Shown piece after piece: positions 6,776-13,401 of a stretch of 13,401 bases of DNA. How positions within the stretch are numbered: position 1 is the stretch's first letter; each line of letters starts with the position of its first letter. A program made the translations under genes and the position numbers. A model generated the notes under the pieces. The model ran no database searches. It was not told the origin of the DNA and saw only the letters and a program-made list of their open reading frames with translations. Origin of the DNA: F1-20-MAGs119 sp964556145 (GTDB taxonomy: Bacteria > Actinomycetota > Acidimicrobiia > Acidimicrobiales > Ilumatobacteraceae); the NCBI GenBank assembly GCA_964556145.1, contig CAZKVD010000045.1, forward strand, positions 1 to 13,401. Direction: 5' to 3'.

Positions 6776-8323
6776 ACGGGCAGCGTCGAGCAAACGCTCG
6801 CGAAGCTCGCGCTTCAGTACCTTTCCGGCCCCCGAGAGGGGGAGTGGCTCGCCCTGGATTGTCCAGGACTTCGGAACCTTGTAGCCGGCGATGGTCGTGC
6901 GCGCGTGCGCGTCGAGCTCTGCTTCGGTCACGCTGCCCACCGTGCACACGACAAATGCATGCACGGCCTCACCCCACACTTCGTGCGGGCGGCCGACCAC
7001 GGCCACCTGCGTCACTGCCGGGTGAGTGGCGATGGCGTTCTCGACTTCAAGCGAATACACGTTCTCTCCGCCCGAAACAATCATGTCCTTCACGCGATCG
7101 GCGAGAAAGACGTAACCATGTTCGTTCATTCGTCCCGCGTCGCCGGATCTGTACCAGCCGTCAACCAATGCATGTGCGGTTGCCTCGGGCTTGTTCCAGT
7201 AACCCTGCATCGCCGAATCGCAACGAATCCACAGCTCGCCGACTTCACCCAGGGGGAGTGGATCGCTTGTTTCGGGATGGCGGATCTCGACTTCGACGCC
7301 GATGCACGGTCGTCCGACGGATTTCAGAATTTCACCGCCGGTGCGGTGGTCGTGGGCGTTCAGCGCGCACACCGTGGCGGCAAATTCGGTCATTCCATAG
7401 GCCTGGAAGAAGCTGAGCTTCGGGTACATCGACATGTAGCGCGCAAGCAGCGCGTCGGGCATGGGTGCCGCGCCGTAGCCCATCAAGGTGAGCGAATCGA
7501 ACATCGAAGGCTCGAAGTCGGGATGGTGCAGGATCAGGCCGAACATGGTGGGCACTCCGGCAATTGCAGTGATGCGATGCTCGCGAACCGCGTTCATCAC
7601 GGCCTTTGGCTCGAACCCGGGCAACAGGAAGACGGTGCCACCGGTTGGAATGAGCAGTGCCCAGGTCATGATGCTGCCGACGTGGAACAGCGGCATGAAC
7701 GCGAGATAGCGCCACCCGGGTTCGATGAGCATGCCCATTTGGCTGCGGTATGTGACGAGGGCGATCGCCCTCTGTGAGAGAACGACCCCTTTGGGGAGTC
7801 CCGTTGTGCCGCCCGTGTACATGAGAACGGCAGGGGCGTCGTCATCGGGTTCATCGGGGAGTCCGACCACTTGTTGGCCGGCCATCAAAGAGTCGTATCG
7901 AAGGTCGTGCGGGGCATCGACGTCGCCGATGAGCACGACAGTGCGAAGGTGTTCGAGTCGCGGACGGATCTCGTGGATCATCGGTGCGAAAGCCGCGTCG
8001 ACGAACAGAATCGTCGTCGCCGAGTCGTTCAGGATGTACACGTACTCTTCGGCCGCAAGACGACTGTTCAACGGGTTGATGATCGCCGTTCCGCTGAGGC
8101 ACGCATGCCACAGTTCGATGTATTCGTGGCACGAACCTGCCAGCACTCCCACACGATCCGAAGGCGCGACGCCGAGCTCGCGCAGCGCGCCGATCAGTTG
8201 TGTCACTCGGTCGATGTGTTGTCGGTAGGTGACGTCGTGGCCCTTGGCGAGGTCAACGAGCGCTTGGTCGTCGGCGAACATCAGTCCGCGCTTCAGAATC
8301 CGCGAAAAGTTCAGTTCCCCCAT
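6773..8323 (-). CDS. Acyl-CoA synthetase (AMP-forming), ANL superfamily
   Basis: The 516-residue enzyme would activate a carboxylic acid with ATP and CoA in the cytoplasm. Motifs: the Ser/Thr/Gly phosphate loop YTGGTTGLPKG from about residue 169, YGMTE at 309-313, the ribose-binding Asp395 in YRSGDAG, the hinge DRVKDMIVSGGENVYS, and the C-terminal catalytic Lys501 in GKVLKREL. Length and motifs match fatty-acid/aromatic acid CoA ligases; the acid is not predictable. The frame stays open upstream to 8989, but ATG 8323 is chosen because homologous sequence (NFSRILKRGL) starts there, the upstream stretch overlaps another gene and does not look like protein of this family, and a TATTCT box lies 7 nt upstream. 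The gene follows the membrane heme protein stop by 20 nt. Confidence 0.95.
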   Translation of the reverse strand: MGELNFSRILKRGLMFADDQALVDLAKGHDVTYRQHIDRVTQLIGALRELGVAPSDRVGVLAGSCHEYIELWHACLSGTAIINPLNSRLAAEEYVYILNDSATTILFVDAAFAPMIHEIRPRLEHLRTVVLIGDVDAPHDLRYDSLMAGQQVVGLPDEPDDDAPAVLMYTGGTTGLPKGVVLSQRAIALVTYRSQMGMLIEPGWRYLAFMPLFHVGSIMTWALLIPTGGTVFLLPGFEPKAVMNAVREHRITAIAGVPTMFGLILHHPDFEPSMFDSLTLMGYGAAPMPDALLARYMSMYPKLSFFQAYGMTEFAATVCALNAHDHRTGGEILKSVGRPCIGVEVEIRHPETSDPLPLGEVGELWIRCDSAMQGYWNKPEATAHALVDGWYRSGDAGRMNEHGYVFLADRVKDMIVSGGENVYSLEVENAIATHPAVTQVAVVGRPHEVWGEAVHAFVVCTVGSVTEAELDAHARTTIAGYKVPKSWTIQGEPLPLSGAGKVLKRELRERLLDAAR

Positions 8324-8330
8324 GCGGGGC

Positions 8331-8336
8331 AGAATA
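8331..8336 (-). promoter_or_regulatory. Predicted -10 box of a leaderless acyl-CoA synthetase promoter
   Basis: TATTCT on the minus strand ends 7 nt before ATG 8323, in the 20-nt gap after the heme membrane protein gene. It suggests that the synthetase-PPOX pair can be transcribed apart from the redox operon upstream. The -35 position (GACTCC) is poor. Confidence 0.5.
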
Positions 8337-8343
8337 GTCGTCT

Positions 8344-8916
8344 CTAGTTGGACGGAGTCTGCGGCGCGCGACCGGTGGTTCGCGCTGCCGGGGTGCGGAG
8401 TGTGATCAGGCGCGCGGTACCGAATGCAGTCGCGAGGGCGATCATCGCCACGGTCAGCGCTCCGTACCACCGTGACGAGGCATCTGTGCCGGCGGCGATC
8501 GCGTGCCACGTCACCATGACGAATGCGACGTAGCTGAGCATGTGGATTGCCCGCCATAGTCGCTTCGGAAGCTTCTTCATCATCCACGAGGTCACTTGCA
8601 CGGCAGCGAGCATCCAAAAGGCCACGACTCCGAGGGCAACGGAACCGGGCTCCCAGGTCGAGGCGAACGGAACGAGGAGGTGTGCGGCAGTGAAGTGCGT
8701 GTAGTTGTCGCCGACGAGGGCAAGCATGTGGAGTGCAGTCGAGGCAAGCAGCAGTGATCCCAGCCACCGATGCAAATCGAGGAGCCACGCCGGGCGATCC
8801 CAGCCACGGAAGAGCCGTGTCGCCAAAAGGATGCCCCACGCGCAAGTAGTCAAGACAAGAACCCAGGCGACGGTTCCCGACGCACGCGAGACGTACCACC
8901 AGAAGTGACTGTTCAC
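8344..8916 (-). CDS. Ferric-reductase-like transmembrane heme protein
   Basis: This 190-residue protein has about five or six membrane segments and four histidines in two spaced pairs, His49/His63 and His125/His138, as expected for b-heme ligation in the ferric reductase-like transmembrane domain (NOX/YedZ/MsrQ relatives). There is no cytoplasmic FAD/NAD domain, so electrons must come from another partner such as a flavoprotein or quinol. The GTG start at 8916 overlaps the apbE stop in a GTGA quartet, which implies translational coupling; the N-terminus then reads SHFWWYVSRASGTVAW, typical for the family. The frame is open upstream to 9267 but that part is antisense-like noise over apbE. Pairing with apbE suggests membrane electron transfer to or from the outside. 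Confidence 0.88.
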   Translation of the reverse strand: MNSHFWWYVSRASGTVAWVLVLTTCAWGILLATRLFRGWDRPAWLLDLHRWLGSLLLASTALHMLALVGDNYTHFTAAHLLVPFASTWEPGSVALGVVAFWMLAAVQVTSWMMKKLPKRLWRAIHMLSYVAFVMVTWHAIAAGTDASSRWYGALTVAMIALATAFGTARLITLRTPAARTTGRAPQTPSN

Positions 8917-9878
8917 CTTGCGTACCTTTCGAAACCGTTCGTGAGAATCGGGCGTCCGTCGATGCGTTCGAACCGGGCCGCAAGACCACGTGATTCGATC
9001 AGCAGCCCTGCGGTGGCTGCACCGGCAACGAGAGTTGCCGTGGCGAAGACCTCGGCCCACGCGGCCGTTGATGCAATGACGCTCGACTGGCGAAGAGAAA
9101 ACGCCGACGCTTCGTCGGTGGGCAGCATGGTCGCGGGATCGATGACGTGGTGACCCCCGTGCCAGCGTTTCGCGTGCGTCGAAGACGTTGCGATCGCACC
9201 CGACTTCATGACGATGGTTGACGAGCCAAGGACCGGATGACATTCGGTCTCGATGTCGATGACCCAACCCGCCGCATCGGGGCTGTCACCGATACAGCGG
9301 ATGTCGCCGCCCATGCTGACCAGTACGCCGGTCGCACCTCCGAGCATCAGGCGCTCGGCGATGATGTCGGCGGCGAGACCCTTGCCGAGGCCGCCCGGGT
9401 CGATCGTGGCTCCGTCGAGCAGGCGGCACCAGGTTTCGCCTTCGACGGATTCGATGTACACGCTTGCAGAAGAGGGTTTGCCGTGCGGTGCCGCGGCGGT
9501 GCAACTGTGGCCCCCGTCGCCCGACATCGAGGCGGAGTAGCCCGCTTGGATGAGAGCAGGAAGGACGAACGGATCGAAGAGACCTTCGGTTGCATCGAAT
9601 GCGGCCAGAAGATGCCGAATGAGCACCTCGGTGTCGGACGAGATCCGCACTGCACGACCGCGTGCGGTGTTCAGCCGGTACACGTCGGATGTCGGGATGA
9701 AGCGGCTCCACACGGCTTCGAGTCGTGCGGCACAATCACGCGCGGCATTGATCAACGACGAAACCTTGGCGTCATCGTCGGCAAGCACCATGACGTGCGC
9801 CGTATTGCCCATTGCCGCAAATCGAACCTCACCCTTGGCCGGGCCGGTTGCGACGAGGGCAAGTTCAGCGCGAGCCAC
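8913..9878 (-). CDS. apbE: FAD:protein FMN transferase (ApbE family)
   Basis: ApbE attaches FMN from FAD covalently to Thr/Ser of target flavoproteins. With the GTG start at 9878 the protein has 321 residues. Family motifs in order: RFAAMGNT (19-26), LFDPFVLPAL (100-109), DPGGLGKGLAADII (160-173), VSMGGDIRCIG (187-197), SGAIATSS (226-233), HHVIDPAT (243-250) and AEVFATA (275-281). In the last motif the usual metal-ligand Asp (ADALATA type) appears as Glu276. No signal peptide or lipobox is seen, so it is probably cytoplasmic. The start overlaps the upstream gene by 14 nt; the open frame continues upstream to 10019 but that part is Pro/Arg-rich shadow of the neighbouring gene. ATG at residue 23 would cut into the conserved N-terminus. 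Confidence 0.93.
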   Translation of the reverse strand: MARAELALVATGPAKGEVRFAAMGNTAHVMVLADDDAKVSSLINAARDCAARLEAVWSRFIPTSDVYRLNTARGRAVRISSDTEVLIRHLLAAFDATEGLFDPFVLPALIQAGYSASMSGDGGHSCTAAAPHGKPSSASVYIESVEGETWCRLLDGATIDPGGLGKGLAADIIAERLMLGGATGVLVSMGGDIRCIGDSPDAAGWVIDIETECHPVLGSSTIVMKSGAIATSSTHAKRWHGGHHVIDPATMLPTDEASAFSLRQSSVIASTAAWAEVFATATLVAGAATAGLLIESRGLAARFERIDGRPILTNGFERYAR

Positions 9879-10473
9879 CGCTTGATCCGTTGCTCGGCGC
9901 GGGCGGAAGTGTGAGCTGAACCGGCGGTTCAGCAGGGGCGATCGGGGCCACGGTTGCGGGTGTGGTCGGTGCCGGGGCGGCGGTGGCGGTTGGAGACGGC
10001 ACAACCGGCACCGTTTCATTGACCACTGCTGCAGCAGGGTCTGCGGGTGCCAACGTCACGGGCGTTGTCGCGCCGTTCTCGATCGCTGTGTCGCTGATGG
10101 TCGCAACGTTTGAAGCTCCGCTACCCGTCGCATTGACGTTCTTTGTGTTCCCGGCAAGTTGAGTGGGGGTGGTGCTGCCCGTCGGCAGTGTGATCGTTCC
10201 CTCGGGTGAAGGGAACTGACTGACGGCAGGTGTCGTTGAGGGTGTCACAACAGCGGCTGCGCCGAGTGGTGCGAGCGCGGAGGGTCCGTTCGCAACCGTG
10301 GGGTCAACGGTCGGTGTTTGATCCACCGCGGAGGACTGAACTCGATCGGCTGCACCAAACGCGGCGGTGATGCCGAGAATCGCCGTTGCCGAGAGTCCCG
10401 TTGACAGAATTCGTGCCGAGCGAGCGACGTGTCGCTGGCGGCGCGGACGCGGCGTGGGCCGATCAGTCGTCAT
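9865..10473 (-). CDS. Membrane-anchored Pro/Thr/Ala-rich envelope protein, unknown function
   Basis: The 202-residue protein starts with a basic cytoplasmic stretch (PRPRRQRHVARSAR, 8-21), one hydrophobic segment at about 22-42 and then roughly 160 residues of Pro/Thr/Ala/Val-rich low complexity without recognisable fold. This is the topology of a signal-anchored or secreted surface protein. A short TGSGASNV segment near 116-123 faintly recalls the SGA(S/T) context of flavinylated proteins, but the surrounding FMN_bind domain is missing, so I do not call it a flavoprotein. ATG 10473 is chosen because it leaves the basic N-terminus plus membrane segment intact and overlaps the upstream gene by only 11 nt; an earlier ATG within the same open frame is possible. 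It is followed by apbE with a 14-nt overlap, so both are probably made together. Confidence 0.7.
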   Translation of the reverse strand: MTTDRPTPRPRRQRHVARSARILSTGLSATAILGITAAFGAADRVQSSAVDQTPTVDPTVANGPSALAPLGAAAVVTPSTTPAVSQFPSPEGTITLPTGSTTPTQLAGNTKNVNATGSGASNVATISDTAIENGATTPVTLAPADPAAAVVNETVPVVPSPTATAAPAPTTPATVAPIAPAEPPVQLTLPPAPSNGSSGGSR

Positions 10474-11323
10474 CGTCGTGCTCACGTTCGCGCTCTTCGT
10501 GGTTCTCGTCGTGCTCGCGCTCTTCATGATCGTCATCGTCGTCGTGGTGGCGGCGGGGCGGCGGAGGGGGCGTGAGGTTGCCACTTGATGGCGCACTGAC
10601 TGCAGCCATGATTTGGCCGTTGACGAGTCGGGCAGAGAATTCGAGCATGCGGGTTGGCGACGTGAGGGTGATGCGAACGTCGTTGCCATCGCGGCTCATC
10701 TGGTTGGTCACCTTGTAGCCCGAGCCCGGGGTGATGACGATGTCCTTCACCAGCAGTTTGGTTCCGTTGATGACAAGCGTGATGGTGGCCGCGTCGCCGA
10801 CCTTGAACTGCTTTTCGATGTTCGGCGCAACCGTTGTCGTTGGGGTTGCGCCCGGTGCCGTGGTGGTGGGTGCGGGTGCGACGGTTGTCGGGCTCGCGAC
10901 TTCGGTGGTTTCGGTGGCGGTCAGGTTGGCCTGAGCCTGTTTGATCCCGCCGGTCGCTGCGCCCGTGGCGCCCGCCGTCGACGATGCCGTCCCGGACGTC
11001 GATCCATTCGACTGTGTCGAGGGCGCGGCTGCGGCCGACGAGACACGTGGAGAAACCACGACCGGGTTCACCATCGGTGGGTTGTTGCCCGTGATGAGGT
11101 CGGCAACGCCATCGGCGGAGAGTTCGGCGACGGAGCCGGGGGTTGCCCCGTCGCCCAGCGGCGTGACGCCGCCCTGCGCCTCGAGGCCGACCACCGTTGC
11201 AAAGGCGGGGGAGCCTTTCGCCGATGATTCGGTGTTGAGGATCGAAGAGTTCAAGACGAGGGCCGCACCGCCGGTAGCGAGAACACCGACGATGGAGAGG
11301 GAGGTGGCAAGGCCTGCTTTCAT
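10463..11323 (-). CDS. Exported protein with His/Asp/Glu-rich C-terminal tail, unknown function
   Basis: The 286-residue protein has an N-terminal hydrophobic segment (about 5-25, after MK), a Ser/Thr/Ala/Pro-rich region (about 90-168), a compact beta-rich-looking domain at about 169-243 (starting NIEKQFKVGD, ending VNGQIMAAVS), a PPPPPRR linker and a 28-residue tail (259-286) with 10 Asp, 8 Glu and 6 His. The tail suggests binding of divalent metal ions outside the membrane; that is inference. I do not recognise the domain. ATG 11323 is preferred over TTG 11332 because a TAGGTT box lies 7 nt upstream of it. It is the first gene of a chain with 11-, 14- and 4-nt overlaps ending in the heme membrane protein, and it is divergent from the two-component system. 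Confidence 0.75.
   Translation of the reverse strand: MKAGLATSLSIVGVLATGGAALVLNSSILNTESSAKGSPAFATVVGLEAQGGVTPLGDGATPGSVAELSADGVADLITGNNPPMVNPVVVSPRVSSAAAAPSTQSNGSTSGTASSTAGATGAATGGIKQAQANLTATETTEVASPTTVAPAPTTTAPGATPTTTVAPNIEKQFKVGDAATITLVINGTKLLVKDIVITPGSGYKVTNQMSRDGNDVRITLTSPTRMLEFSARLVNGQIMAAVSAPSSGNLTPPPPPRRHHDDDDDHEEREHDENHEEREREHDDDD
10474..10528 (-). repeat. Short tandem duplication coding for the acidic His-rich tail
   Basis: Read on the plus strand, CGTCGTGCTC plus GCGCTCTTC(A/G)TG occurs at 10507-10528 and again at 10474-10501, the second copy interrupted by a 6-nt ACGTTC. In protein terms HEEREHDE is followed by HEEREREHDD. It indicates that the tail grew by local duplication. Confidence 0.7.
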
Positions 11324-11330
11324 GCGAATC

Positions 11331-11336
11331 AACCTA
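11331..11336 (-). promoter_or_regulatory. Predicted -10 box for the redox operon
   Basis: TAGGTT on the minus strand ends 7 nt before ATG 11323. There is no -35 hexamer at 17 bp (CCATCC), which would suit a promoter needing an activator bound just upstream. Confidence 0.5.
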
Positions 11337-11341
11337 GGAAA

Positions 11342-11385
11342 CGCAAATCAAGCGGATGGCCAGCAGAAATCCAAGAAACGTCCAA
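11342..11385 (-). promoter_or_regulatory. Four 11-bp-phased TTGGA-like elements, candidate response-regulator site
   Basis: Cut into 11-bp steps on the minus strand, this stretch reads TTGGACGTTTC, TTGGATTTCTG, CTGGCCATCCG, CTTGATTTGCG. The first two share TTGGA exactly and the last two match it partly. The array ends 5 bp from the TAGGTT -10 box (its last TTGATT ends 9 bp away). Direct repeats at 11-bp pitch next to a weak promoter are the usual layout of OmpR/PhoB-type binding sites, and such a regulator is encoded divergently. Confidence 0.4.
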
Positions 11386-11433
11386 TTTTTGCGAACCCGC
11401 GTCACGGTGGGTTGCTTCAGCGACAATGGGGGC

Positions 11434-12102
11434 GTGAAGGTGCTGCTCGTCGAGGATGACACGTCGATTGCTGCCGTGGTCACCAGGGGCCTGGCTGATG
11501 CGGGTTTCGAGGTGCTCCACGTTGAAAGCGGCGCCGCGGCTCTGGTTGCCGAGAATTACGACTTCGTTTTGCTCGACCTCGGCCTCCCCGACACCGACGG
11601 TCTCGATGTGTGTCGTGCTCTTCGTGCCAAGTCTTCGGTGCCCGTCATCATCGTGACTGCGCGAAGTGACGAGCTCGACCGCGTGGTTGGACTCGAACTA
11701 GGTGCGGACGACTACGTCATCAAGCCGTTCGGCATGCGCGAACTCATCGCGCGAATCCGTGCGGTCTTGCGCCGTGGTGATCAATCCGATCCGGCATCGC
11801 CAAGTTCCGACATCATCGTCGGCGATCTGGTCATCAACGACAAGACCCGCGAGGTCCGGCTCGCGGGAGAGCAGTTGTCGCTGACTCCCAAGGAATTCGA
11901 CCTGCTCGTGTATCTCGCGGCCGATCCCAACGTTGTGCACCGTCGTCACGACATTCTCGAACACGTCTGGGACACCGAGTGGTACGGCCCGACGAAGACC
12001 CTCGATGCGCACGTCGCGGCTCTCCGCAAGAAGTTGGGCAGCCAAGACTGGATCGAAGCCGTTCGCGGTGTCGGGTTTCGCCTCAGGGTTCAGTCGGCGT
12101 GA
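11434..12102 (+). CDS. OmpR/PhoB-family response regulator
   Basis: The 222-residue protein has a receiver domain with acidic pocket Asp8/Asp9, phospho-acceptor Asp48 (FVLLDLGLPD), Thr75 (IIVTAR) and Lys97 (YVIKPF), then a winged-helix DNA-binding domain from about 128 (LTPKEFDLLVYLA, DAHVAALRKKLG, IEAVRGVGFRL). It is a transcription factor controlled by phosphorylation. GTG 11434 is chosen because MKVLLVEDD begins the receiver fold there; the in-frame extension back to 11356 adds residues foreign to the family. No strong Shine-Dalgarno is visible (a GGGGG run abuts the start). It overlaps the kinase gene by a GTGA quartet. Divergent placement suggests it controls the redox operon on the other strand. 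Confidence 0.95.
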   Translation: MKVLLVEDDTSIAAVVTRGLADAGFEVLHVESGAAALVAENYDFVLLDLGLPDTDGLDVCRALRAKSSVPVIIVTARSDELDRVVGLELGADDYVIKPFGMRELIARIRAVLRRGDQSDPASPSSDIIVGDLVINDKTREVRLAGEQLSLTPKEFDLLVYLAADPNVVHRRHDILEHVWDTEWYGPTKTLDAHVAALRKKLGSQDWIEAVRGVGFRLRVQSA

Positions 12103-13401
12103 GGCGGCGACTCATCCTTGCCGTCGTCGGCCTGGTTGCGTTGATTCTCTTCGTTCATGACGTGCCGCTGCGAAGCCATCTGAAGCGAGTCGAACGCGAT
12201 CGTGTCATCACCGCACTCGAGCGCGATGCGTCGACCCTTGCCGCCAAGGCGCAACGCCTGCTTGCACAAGACGATCCTGCCAACGCGCAAACCGACTCCG
12301 GGATCACGCTTGCAACGCTGGTCGACGATTACAACGCGTCGTCCGAAGCATCGGTCATCGTCGTCGATGCGAACGGTGCGGTGCAGGTTGCGACCGACCC
12401 CACCGTTGTCGCCGGTGCTTCGTACCTGAACCGTCCCGAGATCGCGTCGGCGCTGCTCGGCAACTCGGCCGTCGGCACGCGACGCAGCGAAACCCTGGGT
12501 CAAGACCTCGTCTATTCGTCGGTTCCCGTCCTCACCACCGACAGCGTGATCGGGGCGGTGCGCCTGACGTATCCCGAATCCGTCGTCGATGCCCGCGTTG
12601 CCGATCGCCTACGGGGACTTGTTCTTCTTGCGGCGATATCGCTCGGACTCGCGTTCTTCGCCGCCTTCGTCGTTGCAACCAGCGTCGTGCGCCCATTGCG
12701 ACGCCTCCGCACCCAGAGCGACACGATCGCTGCGGGTGACCTGTCGGCGCGGGCAACGGTCGAGGGTCCGGCTGAGGTTCGCGAACTTGCAACCTCGTTC
12801 AATGAAATGGCGGCCAGGGTTGAACAGACACTTGCCGAGCAGCGAAGTTTTGCGGGTGATGCATCGCACCAACTTCGTACGCCGCTCACTGCACTGCGGC
12901 TGCGTGTCGAACAGGCGTTGTCCACGGTTGCAGACGATCCCGATCGTCGCGCGGGCGAAGTCGCCGACGACCTCGAAGCCGCCGTGTCCGAACTCGAACG
13001 GCTTTCGCGACTTGTCGAGCAACTTCTCGCGCTTGCCCGTACCGAGGCACCCGGAGCGGTCGTGCAGGTCGACGTTGATGCACTCGTCGATTCGCGCGTC
13101 GACATGTGGAGGCCGCTTGCCGAAGAACGCGGGATCGGACTCGTGGTCGAAGGCGAACAGGGGCAGTTCGTCGAGGCAATGCCGGGAGCACTCGAGCAGA
13201 TCATCGACAACTACATCGACAACGCCCTCGACTATGCCCCCGCCGGCACCGCGATCACGATCGTTGTCACGCGGTCGGGAAGCGAAACTGCGGTTGCCGT
13301 CATGGATCACGGACCCGGAATGCCGGCAACCGCACGCGAGCGGGCCTTTGACCGCTTCTGGCGCGGACCCGAGAGCCAGAATCGTCCCGGAGGCAGCGGG
13401 C
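12099..13401 (+). CDS. Sensor histidine kinase (3' end outside window)
   Basis: The frame from GTG 12099 stays open to the window end (434 codons seen). Order of parts: a short membrane segment at about 4-21, an extracytoplasmic sensor region of about 150 residues with VIVVDANGAVQVATDP and VYSSVPVLTTDSVIGAVRLTYP (a Cache/PAS-like pattern), a second membrane segment at about 173-196, a HAMP linker, a HisKA domain with His257 in DASHQLRTPLTAL, and an HATPase domain with N-box Asn371/Asn375, G1 box DHGPGM from Asp403 and F box FDRFW. The window stops in the G2 box (GGSG). It is co-expressed with the response regulator through a 4-nt overlap. The signal sensed is unknown; the position of the sensor region says it is read outside the membrane. 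Confidence 0.94.
   Translation, partial: MRRRLILAVVGLVALILFVHDVPLRSHLKRVERDRVITALERDASTLAAKAQRLLAQDDPANAQTDSGITLATLVDDYNASSEASVIVVDANGAVQVATDPTVVAGASYLNRPEIASALLGNSAVGTRRSETLGQDLVYSSVPVLTTDSVIGAVRLTYPESVVDARVADRLRGLVLLAAISLGLAFFAAFVVATSVVRPLRRLRTQSDTIAAGDLSARATVEGPAEVRELATSFNEMAARVEQTLAEQRSFAGDASHQLRTPLTALRLRVEQALSTVADDPDRRAGEVADDLEAAVSELERLSRLVEQLLALARTEAPGAVVQVDVDALVDSRVDMWRPLAEERGIGLVVEGEQGQFVEAMPGALEQIIDNYIDNALDYAPAGTAITIVVTRSGSETAVAVMDHGPGMPATARERAFDRFWRGPESQNRPGGSG

Noticed and set aside
6329..7777. Long plus-strand open frame (482 codons) antisense to the acyl-CoA synthetase and PPOX genes
   Set aside because: Its protein is rich in His, Arg and Cys in a non-protein-like way, and the minus strand carries two unmistakable family members through the same bases. 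High GC gives long antisense frames.
8324..8989. N-terminal extension of the acyl-CoA synthetase frame up to 8989
   Set aside because: The added residues are Arg/His/Cys-rich, overlap the heme membrane protein in another frame, and the family N-terminus begins at ATG 8323.

Overview
The window looks like chromosome of a high-GC actinobacterium. Signs are GTG starts, an F420-type PPOX oxidoreductase, an actinobacterial-style housekeeping sigma factor and many start codons sitting 6-8 nt after a TANNNT hexamer (leaderless transcription). I would guess the class Acidimicrobiia, but the class is an inference from general look, not from a marker gene search. No insertion sequence, phage, CRISPR or integrase is visible. 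Coding density is very high and no gene-free stretch exceeds about 150 bases.

Layout. Positions 1-5336 (+ strand) are core functions: the C-terminal half of pyruvate phosphate dikinase, a TerC-family membrane protein, DNA primase (dnaG), a primary-type sigma-70 factor, then tRNA-Asn and tRNA-Met. The dnaG-sigma order recalls the macromolecular synthesis operon, without rpsU. Positions 5349-11323 (- strand) run from right to left: a membrane-anchored protein with a His/Asp/Glu-rich tail, a second membrane-anchored Pro/Thr-rich protein, an ApbE flavin transferase, a four-histidine ferric-reductase-like membrane protein, an acyl-CoA synthetase, a PPOX-class F420-dependent oxidoreductase and an SbtA-family bicarbonate transporter. 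Positions 11434-13401 (+ strand) hold an OmpR-family response regulator and a sensor histidine kinase cut by the window end.

How the genes may work together. The four leftmost-reading genes of the - strand block (11323 down to 8344) overlap one another by 11, 14 and 4 nt, and the two-component system is divergent from them across a 110-bp spacer. This looks like a regulated cell-surface redox module: heme membrane protein, flavin-attaching enzyme and two unusual envelope proteins of unknown function. It is the most likely place for something undescribed. The spacer carries four 11-bp-phased TTGGA-like elements that could be the regulator's binding site. The acyl-CoA synthetase, PPOX and sbtA genes each have their own predicted promoter, so they need not belong to that operon.

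The two clearest non-coding signals are a perfect 15-bp-arm palindrome wrapped around the -35 box of a strong-looking sbtA promoter, and two tandem inverted repeats (four copies of TCTCGGCGC, 62-bp period) directly upstream of dnaG.
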